Source: Milkweed yellows phytoplasma str. MW1
GTDB taxonomy: Bacteria > Bacillota_I > Bacilli_A > Acholeplasmatales > Acholeplasmataceae
Assembly: GCF_000309485.1 (NCBI RefSeq)
Contig: NZ_AKIL01000014.1
Coordinates: 1-10,566, forward strand
Length of the DNA: 10,566 bases
Direction of reading: 5' to 3'
Below are positions 6,486 through 10,566 of the stretch, in pieces (positions within the stretch are counted from its first letter, which is position 1; each line of letters begins with the position of its first letter). Below the pieces are notes generated by a model. It worked only from the letters and a program-made list of their open reading frames with translations. It had not been told where the DNA came from and did not search any database. The position numbers and the translations under genes are program-made.

Positions 6486-6755
6486 ATGGCTAAAAAATCA
6501 AGAATAGTTAAAAACCAAAAACAAAAAGCTTTATTTTTAAAATATAAAGACTTACGTTTTGAGTTAAAACAAAAAAAAGATTATAAAGGTTTATCTCGTC
6601 TTCCTGTGGAATCCTCCTCTGTCCGTCTTAAAAATATAGATCAGATCGATGGCAGATCAAGAGGATATATGAGAAAATTCGGATTATCTAGAATTAAATT
6701 TCGTGAATTAGCTAATAAAGGCGAAATTCCGGGTATTAAAAAAGCTAGTTGGTAA
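6486..6755 (+). CDS. rpsN: 30S ribosomal protein S14, long zinc-free form
   Basis: S14 is a late-assembling protein of the small-subunit head. The product has 89 residues and no cysteine, so it is the long zinc-independent (C-minus) form, not the 61-residue CxxC zinc-ribbon form that Bacillus keeps at this locus. It begins [16 protein letters not shown] and ends with the signature [20 protein letters not shown] and [18 protein letters not shown] at 6477-6480 is only 5 nt before the ATG, a tight but workable spacing. The last codons AGT TGG TAA TAA are repeated exactly just after the stop. It lies 12 nt after rplE and 33 nt before rpsH. Confidence 0.96.
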   Translation: MAKKSRIVKNQKQKALFLKYKDLRFELKQKKDYKGLSRLPVESSSVRLKNIDQIDGRSRGYMRKFGLSRIKFRELANKGEIPGIKKASW

Positions 6756-6770
6756 TAAAGTTGGTAATAA
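6747..6770 (+). repeat. Exact 12-bp tandem duplication across the rpsN stop
   Basis: AGTTGGTAATAA occurs twice head to tail (6747-6758 and 6759-6770). The first copy encodes the final Ser-Trp of S14 plus a double stop; the second repeats this in frame in the spacer. The spacer is thereby lengthened to 33 nt. It looks like a recent slippage or microduplication. Possible roles, such as moving the rpsH ribosome-binding site away from the stop, are speculative. Confidence 0.9.
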
Positions 6771-6788
6771 AAAAAGGAGAACACAAAT

Positions 6789-7169
6789 ATGGTTATGACA
6801 GACCCTATTGCTGATTTATTAACAAGAATCCGCAACGCTAATACGATGCGTCATGCAAAAGTTTTAGTTCCGGCTTCTAAGTTAAAAATTAAAATGTTAG
6901 AAGTTATTAAAAAAGAAGGTTTTATTAAAGATTTTAATTTAGATGTAACTAAAAGAAACGTTATTATCCAATTAAAATATAATTCCGAAACAAAAGAAAG
7001 AACTATTAAAGGTTTAAAAAGAGTTTCTAAATATGTTGGCGTTGATGAAATTCCTAGAGTCTTAAGCGGATTAGGAGTAGCTTTAATATCTACTTCTAAA
7101 GGAATTTTAACTGATCACGAAGCTTTATCATCTCAAATTGGTGGCAAAGTTTTAGCTTATATTTGGTAA
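6789..7169 (+). CDS. rpsH: 30S ribosomal protein S8
   Basis: S8 is a primary 16S rRNA-binding protein of the central domain; in E. coli it also represses the spc operon, which cannot be shown here. The 126-residue product begins [20 protein letters not shown] and has [18 protein letters not shown] (29-46), [20 protein letters not shown] (88-107), and a C terminus ending GGKVLAYIW. The usual length is about 130-133. The segment normally reading SKPGLRVY..xxEIPRV is shortened to [12 protein letters not shown] (80-91), about five residues missing, without any frameshift. AAGGAG at 6774-6779 is 9 nt before the ATG at 6789, giving the MVMTDPIAD start also known in Bacillus; the ATG at 6795 is less well spaced. 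It ends 20 nt before rplF. Confidence 0.96.
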   Translation: MVMTDPIADLLTRIRNANTMRHAKVLVPASKLKIKMLEVIKKEGFIKDFNLDVTKRNVIIQLKYNSETKERTIKGLKRVSKYVGVDEIPRVLSGLGVALISTSKGILTDHEALSSQIGGKVLAYIW

Positions 7170-7189
7170 CTATTAAGGAGAAAGACATC

Positions 7190-7732
7190 ATGTCACGAGT
7201 AGGAAATAAAGTTATTACAGTTCCTAAAGGTGTAGAAGTGGACATTCAAGATAACAATTTTATTACAGTTAAATCTTCTAAAGGACAATTAGAATATCAA
7301 TTTAATCCTTCTTTAAAAATCGATTATAAAGATAATTTAATTTCTGTAAAAAGACCTAATGATAAAATTTTTATGAAAAAAATTCACGGCACTACAAGAG
7401 CTTTATTAAATAATATGATTACCGGTTTAGATCAATTTTTTGTTAAAAAAATGGAAATCGTTGGTTTAGGTTATAACGTTCAAAAGAAAGACTCAACTTT
7501 AACTTTTAATTTAGGTTTTTCGCATCCGATCGTTATGAATATCCCTGCTGGTTTAGAAGTAACAATCGTTAAAGGCACAGAAATCACCGTTAAAGGTGTA
7601 GATAAACAATTTGTAGGCGAATTCGCTGCTAAAAATGTTAAATTATCCAAACCAGAACCTTACAAAGGAAAAGGGATACGTTATGTTGGTCAATATATTC
7701 ATCGAAAAACTGGTAAAAGTGCTAAAAAATAA
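7190..7732 (+). CDS. rplF: 50S ribosomal protein L6
   Basis: L6 binds 23S rRNA near the sarcin-ricin loop and the GTPase-associated region, where elongation factors act. The 180-residue product starts MSRVGNKVITVPKGVEVDI and has the two related halves of the family. Landmarks are HGTTRALLNNMITGL (about 73-87), KMEIVGLGYNVQ, and the C-terminal signature KPEPYKGKGIRYVGQYIHRK followed by TGKSAKK. Length matches the family (178-180). The start is the ATG at 7190 with AAGGAG at 7175-7180, 9 nt away. An in-frame TTG at 7163 would add nine residues, overlap rpsH and precede the ribosome-binding site, so it is rejected. rplR begins 21 nt after its stop. Confidence 0.97.
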   Translation: MSRVGNKVITVPKGVEVDIQDNNFITVKSSKGQLEYQFNPSLKIDYKDNLISVKRPNDKIFMKKIHGTTRALLNNMITGLDQFFVKKMEIVGLGYNVQKKDSTLTFNLGFSHPIVMNIPAGLEVTIVKGTEITVKGVDKQFVGEFAAKNVKLSKPEPYKGKGIRYVGQYIHRKTGKSAKK

Positions 7733-7753
7733 GAAAGGACATTTATTTAAGCT

Positions 7754-8107
7754 ATGATTAATAAACAATCTTCACAATTTTTACGTAAAAAACGCCATTT
7801 ACGTTTAAGAAAAAAAGTGATAGGAACTAATGCTAAACCACGTTTAAATGTTTCTTATTCTAATAAATATTTTTATGCACAAATAATCGATGATCAATGT
7901 AAAGTTACTTTGTGCAGTGCTCATAGTAAAGAAATTAATGCCAACGTAGTTAATACAAAGGTTGCTTCCGATATAGGTACACTGATTGCTAAAAAAGCTT
8001 TAGAAAAAGGCATTACTAATGTTGTTTTTGATCGCGGCGGACGTTTATACCATGGTCGTATAAAAGCTTTAGCTGATTTTGCCCGAAAGGAAGGTTTACA
8101 ATTTTGA
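7754..8107 (+). CDS. rplR: 50S ribosomal protein L18
   Basis: L18 binds 5S rRNA with L5 and brings it into the central protuberance. The 117-residue product has a basic N terminus ([17 protein letters not shown]), then [20 protein letters not shown] (28-47), [18 protein letters not shown] (73-90), and the signature [20 protein letters not shown] and ARKEGLQF at the C terminus. Length is normal (115-120). An in-frame TAA at 7748 bars any longer start, so the ATG at 7754 is the first possible one. Its AAAGGA (7734-7739) is 14 nt away, the longest spacing in the operon. It ends in TGA, overlapping the rpsE TTG start as TTGA. The last codons contain the rpsE ribosome-binding site. Confidence 0.96.
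   Translation: MINKQSSQFLRKKRHLRLRKKVIGTNAKPRLNVSYSNKYFYAQIIDDQCKVTLCSAHSKEINANVVNTKVASDIGTLIAKKALEKGITNVVFDRGGRLYHGRIKALADFARKEGLQF
8087..8094 (+). promoter_or_regulatory. Shine-Dalgarno of rpsE inside rplR (supports a TTG start)
   Basis: AAGGAAGG lies 9 nt before the TTG at 8104, overlapping the last codons of rplR. No ATG in that frame occurs before the conserved S5 core, so this site fixes TTG as the start codon. Confidence 0.75.
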
Positions 8108-8640
8108 AAGTAAATAGAATAAGAAAAGGATTCGTTAATAAAAAAGTCTCTTCAATCGAAGAAAAAGTAGTTAAAATTAACAGAATTACTAAAGTTGTTA
8201 AAGGTGGCCGTCGTTTTCGTTTTTCCGCTTTAGTTGTTGTCGGCGACAAAAAAGGAAAAGTAGGTTTTGCTACTGGTAAAGCCCAAGAAATCATTGACGC
8301 TATTAAAAAAGCTTTAGAAAAAGCTAAAAAAGAAATGGTTGATATCGCTTTAGTAGGAACTACTATTCCTCACCAAATTACTGGTCATTTTGGTGCAACA
8401 AAAGCTTTTTTAAAACCAGCTTCCAAAGGAACAGGTATCGTTGCTGGCGGTAAAGCTGCCAGAACTGTTTTGGAATTAGCAGGAATTAGCGATATTTTAA
8501 CTAAGTCTTTAGGTTCAAGAACTTCCGTTAACGTTTTAAGAGCTGTAATGGATGGTTTAAAAAATTTAAGAACTATTAAAGACGTGGAAAGAGCAAGAGG
8601 AGTTTCTTTAGAAGCGAAAATTAAAGGAATAGCGAAATGA
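8104..8640 (+). CDS. rpsE: 30S ribosomal protein S5, TTG start
   Basis: S5 lies at the mRNA entry side with S3 and S4 and influences decoding accuracy. The 178-residue product (initiator Met assumed at TTG) has [20 protein letters not shown] (22-41), [20 protein letters not shown] (42-61), [19 protein letters not shown] (98-116), [17 protein letters not shown] (122-138) and [14 protein letters not shown]. Length is typical of Gram-positive S5 (about 166-180). The segment [14 protein letters not shown] (114-127) is one residue longer than the usual AGGxxRxVLELAG, just before the Arg matching E. coli S5 Arg112, a known ram site. The start overlaps the rplR TGA (TTGA), and the stop TGA overlaps the rpmD ATG (ATGA). 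It is the only gene here with a non-ATG start. Confidence 0.95.
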   Translation: MKVNRIRKGFVNKKVSSIEEKVVKINRITKVVKGGRRFRFSALVVVGDKKGKVGFATGKAQEIIDAIKKALEKAKKEMVDIALVGTTIPHQITGHFGATKAFLKPASKGTGIVAGGKAARTVLELAGISDILTKSLGSRTSVNVLRAVMDGLKNLRTIKDVERARGVSLEAKIKGIAK

Positions 8641-8831
8641 AAAAATTAGAAATTACTTTATATAAAAGTTTAATCGGAAGAACTCCTAATCAAGTAAAAA
8701 ACGCTCATCACTTAGGATTAAGAAAAATTAATCAAAAAGTGATTAAAGAAGATATTCCTACTGTTAGAGGAGTTCTTAAAAAAATACATCATTTAGTTGT
8801 GGTAAAAGAAGTATTGGAAGGGAGAGTTTAA
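8637..8831 (+). CDS. rpmD: 50S ribosomal protein L30
   Basis: L30 is a small, non-essential-in-some-bacteria large-subunit protein of the ferredoxin-like fold. The 64-residue product begins [20 protein letters not shown], followed by [20 protein letters not shown] and [16 protein letters not shown]. These match the family order of strand, SxIGRxxxQ loop, LGLRKxxxxV and RGMxxxVxHLVxV. Length is slightly over the usual 57-60, with a short LEGRV end. AAAGGA at 8623-8628 is 8 nt before the ATG, inside rpsE; the ATG shares 4 nt with the rpsE stop. From memory, L30 is missing from some Mollicutes, so its presence fits the Acholeplasma-phytoplasma branch, although it is weak evidence alone. It lies 3 nt before rplO. 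Confidence 0.94.
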   Translation: MKKLEITLYKSLIGRTPNQVKNAHHLGLRKINQKVIKEDIPTVRGVLKKIHHLVVVKEVLEGRV

Positions 8832-8834
8832 TTT

Positions 8835-9281
8835 ATGTTACATTTATTAAAACCAGTTAAAGGCGCTAGAAAAACAACTAAACGTTTAGGTCGTGGCCCA
8901 GGTAGTGGTAATGGTAAAACTTCTGGCAAAGGACATAAAGGTCAATTAGCTCGTTCTGGCGGTAGCACTAGACCAGGTTTTGAAGGCGGACAAATCCCTT
9001 TTTTCCAAAGAATTCCTAAAAGAGGGTTCCACAATTTTAATCAAAAAAAATATTTTTTAATTAATTTAAAAGATTTAGAAATTTTTGACAATGATACTGT
9101 AGTTACTAGAGAATTATTATTGAAAAAAAGCCTTATCAAGAAAAACACTTCTGATATTAAAATATTAGCAAATGGTACTTTCACTAAAAAATTAACAGTA
9201 CAAGCGTCTAAATTTTCTAATAAAGCTCAAGAATTGATTCAACAAGTTGGCGGAAATGTCGAAATATTGAAGGTAGCATAA
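8835..9281 (+). CDS. rplO: 50S ribosomal protein L15
   Basis: L15 binds 23S rRNA domain II and helps late large-subunit assembly. The 148-residue product starts MLHLLKPVKGARKTTKRLGR and carries the glycine-rich RNA-binding stretch GRGPGSGNGKTSGKGHKG (19-36), QLARSGGSTRPGFEGGQIPF (37-56) and QRIPKRGFHNFNQKK. These are followed by a strand-rich C-terminal domain with LTVQASKFSNKAQELIQQVG. Length matches the family (about 145-150). AAGGGAG at 8818-8824 is 10 nt before the ATG, inside the end of rpmD. secY follows after a single base. The C-terminal domain contains long A and T runs (around 9045-9058) typical of this base composition, without a frame change. Confidence 0.97.
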   Translation: MLHLLKPVKGARKTTKRLGRGPGSGNGKTSGKGHKGQLARSGGSTRPGFEGGQIPFFQRIPKRGFHNFNQKKYFLINLKDLEIFDNDTVVTRELLLKKSLIKKNTSDIKILANGTFTKKLTVQASKFSNKAQELIQQVGGNVEILKVA

Positions 9282-9282
9282 G

Positions 9283-10554
9283 ATGAAAATGGTAATAAAT
9301 TTTCTTCGTGATAAAAGTAAAATAATTAAAAAAATTTTATTTACTTTAGTTATTTTATTTATCTTTGTTATCGGTAATAAATTAGTTATTCCTTCTGTGA
9401 CGTTTCAAGAACAATTTTTTTTTGATTATAAACAAAAACTTTTTAAGATTTCTAAGTCTAGTTTATTTGAAGTTAATGGTTCTATATATTTTTTATCTTT
9501 AGGGGTTTATCCTTATATTACTGCCTCTATTATTGTCCAGTTTTCGCAAAAATTATTCCCTTTTATGAAAGAATGGCAAGAACAAGGCGAAAGAGGAAAG
9601 TATAAAACGAATTTAGTTGCTCGTTCTTTGACTTTGCTATTTGCGATAGGATTGGCTTTATCTTCTATTCAACGCGATGGAATCGCCTCGTTCGCTAACA
9701 ATAAAGCACACGTTTTAACGATAGTGTTTTTTTTAGCGGTCGGAGCCTTCATTAGCATTTGGTTAGCTGATTTAATCACTTCTAAAGGGGTAGGAAATGG
9801 TATTTCTATTTTCGTAGCAATTAGTGTAAGTAAAAATTTATATGACACGTTGCAATTTTTAATAAACGTCAACAATTCAGACTTTGTAGTTAAAAGAATC
9901 TTCACTTTAGTAGTTTTGTTAATCTTGTTAATTTTAACAGTAATTTTATCAGCTGCTTATTTAAAAGTTCCAATCACTTACGCTACTAAACAAAATAATG
10001 ATAAAATAAAAAATCATATCCCTTTAAAACTTAATACTTCAGGAATTTTGCCAGTTATTTTAGCCAATAGTTTATTGCAAGTTTTTGGAACTATTTCTCT
10101 TTTGTTGGGGCCAGAAAATAGTTTTTCCCAATGGGTAAATCGATTTCAGGTTTCTCAAAGCAATTATTTAGGTTTAGGTTTTTTTGTTTACTTGTTATTA
10201 ATTTTGTTATTTTCAGTTTTTTCTACTTTTATAACTATTAATCCGGCAGACATTGCCGAACATTTATCAAAACAAGATGCTTACTTAGAAGGGGTAAAAC
10301 CTGGAGAAGAAACGGTTTATAAAATTACTCAAAAATTATTTAAAGTAACAGTCATCGGCGCTTTTGCTTTAACTATTTTAGCCGCTTTACCCGAATTGAT
10401 TAAATTTTTTGTTTGGGCTAATGATTCTGACAACACATCCCAAGTTCAATTAGGCGGCACTAGCCTTTTAATTGTTGTAGGTGTGGCTGTTGAAGTAATG
10501 CAACGTATAACGGCTCAAACCAACGTTAAGAAATTATACAAAAAATTATTTTAA
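9283..10554 (+). CDS. secY: Preprotein translocase channel subunit SecY
   Basis: SecY is the pore of the SecYEG translocon in the cell membrane. It passes secreted proteins with SecA and inserts membrane proteins arriving with SRP. The 423-residue product has about ten hydrophobic segments (roughly 18-36, 67-87, 112-131, 143-163, 171-192, 205-226, 253-276, 295-318, 352-376, 389-408). Family motifs are YPYITASIIVQF (76-87), ADLITSKGVGNGISIFV (162-178), the C4-loop LKVPITYATKQ (227-237), NTSGILPVILANSLLQ (251-266) and NPADIAEHLSKQDAYLEGVK (320-339) leading into PGEET. Lys339 stands where the C5-loop Arg (E. coli Arg357) is normally invariant. The start at 9283 has GAAGG 9 nt upstream; the ATG at 9289 is farther. 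It lies 1 nt after rplO. No terminator is visible in the 12 bases left after its stop. Confidence 0.97.
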   Translation: MKMVINFLRDKSKIIKKILFTLVILFIFVIGNKLVIPSVTFQEQFFFDYKQKLFKISKSSLFEVNGSIYFLSLGVYPYITASIIVQFSQKLFPFMKEWQEQGERGKYKTNLVARSLTLLFAIGLALSSIQRDGIASFANNKAHVLTIVFFLAVGAFISIWLADLITSKGVGNGISIFVAISVSKNLYDTLQFLINVNNSDFVVKRIFTLVVLLILLILTVILSAAYLKVPITYATKQNNDKIKNHIPLKLNTSGILPVILANSLLQVFGTISLLLGPENSFSQWVNRFQVSQSNYLGLGFFVYLLLILLFSVFSTFITINPADIAEHLSKQDAYLEGVKPGEETVYKITQKLFKVTVIGAFALTILAALPELIKFFVWANDSDNTSQVQLGGTSLLIVVGVAVEVMQRITAQTNVKKLYKKLF

Positions 10555-10566
10555 ATAATAAAATTT

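Larger units (their letters stand above)
43..10554 (+). other. S10-spc ribosomal protein super-operon, rplC to secY
   Basis: Twenty-one genes lie on one strand in the order found in most bacteria. Seven junctions overlap and twelve of the others are 33 nt or less, which fits one or a few polycistronic transcripts with translational coupling. The only wide gaps are 1617-1669 and 4816-4910. No convincing promoter was found inside, so transcription most likely enters from upstream of position 1. TGA ends four genes and tryptophan is TGG, which indicates the standard stop assignment. Gene order and protein similarity are seen directly; the single transcript is inferred. Confidence 0.9.

Noticed and set aside
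7163..7189. TTG start for rplF giving nine extra residues.
   Set aside because: It overlaps rpsH, precedes the ribosome-binding site at 7175-7180, and the family start is the MSRVGN at 7190.
1..10566. Mobile element, CRISPR array, toxin-antitoxin, effector or tRNA genes.
   Set aside because: Every tight interval is filled by canonical ribosomal protein genes; no spaced repeats, transposase, cloverleaf or signal-peptide small protein was seen.

Overview
The window is a compact, strongly AT-rich, single-strand block of 21 genes: the S10-spc ribosomal protein super-operon from rplC (L3) to secY. The most likely source is a wall-less Mollicute of the Acholeplasmatales, probably a 'Candidatus Phytoplasma'. 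The grounds are Bacillus-like protein sequences, very AT-rich codons, TGG for every tryptophan seen, and TGA used as a stop (rpsQ, rplN, rplR, rpsE). The last point argues against Mycoplasma and Spiroplasma, which read TGA as Trp. Rank below this was not resolved without a database search, and Acholeplasma itself is not formally excluded.

Layout. Positions 43-4815 carry the S10 part: rplC, rplD, rplW, rplB, rpsS, rplV, rpsC, rplP, rpmC. Positions 4911-10554 carry rpsQ and the spc part: rplN, rplX, rplE, rpsN, rpsH, rplF, rplR, rpsE, rpmD, rplO and secY. Order is the classic bacterial one, with no gene missing or inserted. Junctions are overlapping (8, 8, 17, 1, 4, 4 and 4 nt) or short (1-33 nt), except rplW-rplB (53 nt) and rpmC-rpsQ (95 nt). 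Each of these two gaps holds an AT-only hairpin. The second has a T-run after it and is the best candidate for a transcriptional boundary. No stretch over 100 bases lacks a gene. No tRNA, rRNA, mobile element, CRISPR array or phage gene was seen. rpsJ would lie just upstream and adk or map commonly follows secY, but neither is visible.

How the genes work together. The products build both ribosomal subunits: the peptidyl-transferase surroundings and tunnel (L2, L3, L4, L16, L22), the tunnel exit (L23, L24, L29), the decoding, mRNA-entry and head regions (S3, S5, S8, S14, S17, S19), and the 5S region (L5, L18). SecY is the membrane channel that receives exported chains. Nearly every gene has a clear Shine-Dalgarno sequence 5-10 nt before its start, and many starts look translationally coupled to the previous stop.

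I found no undescribed multi-gene system. The interest lies in small departures inside well-known proteins: an acidic tail nearly doubling L29, loss of the GXXG motif in the S3 KH domain, a 10-residue insertion in the L24 KOW loop, short indels in L3, S5, S8 and L14, Lys for the conserved Arg in the SecY C5 loop, the zinc-free S14 form, and an exact 12-bp duplication across the rpsN stop. Comparisons with other bacteria are from memory of family sequences, not alignments.
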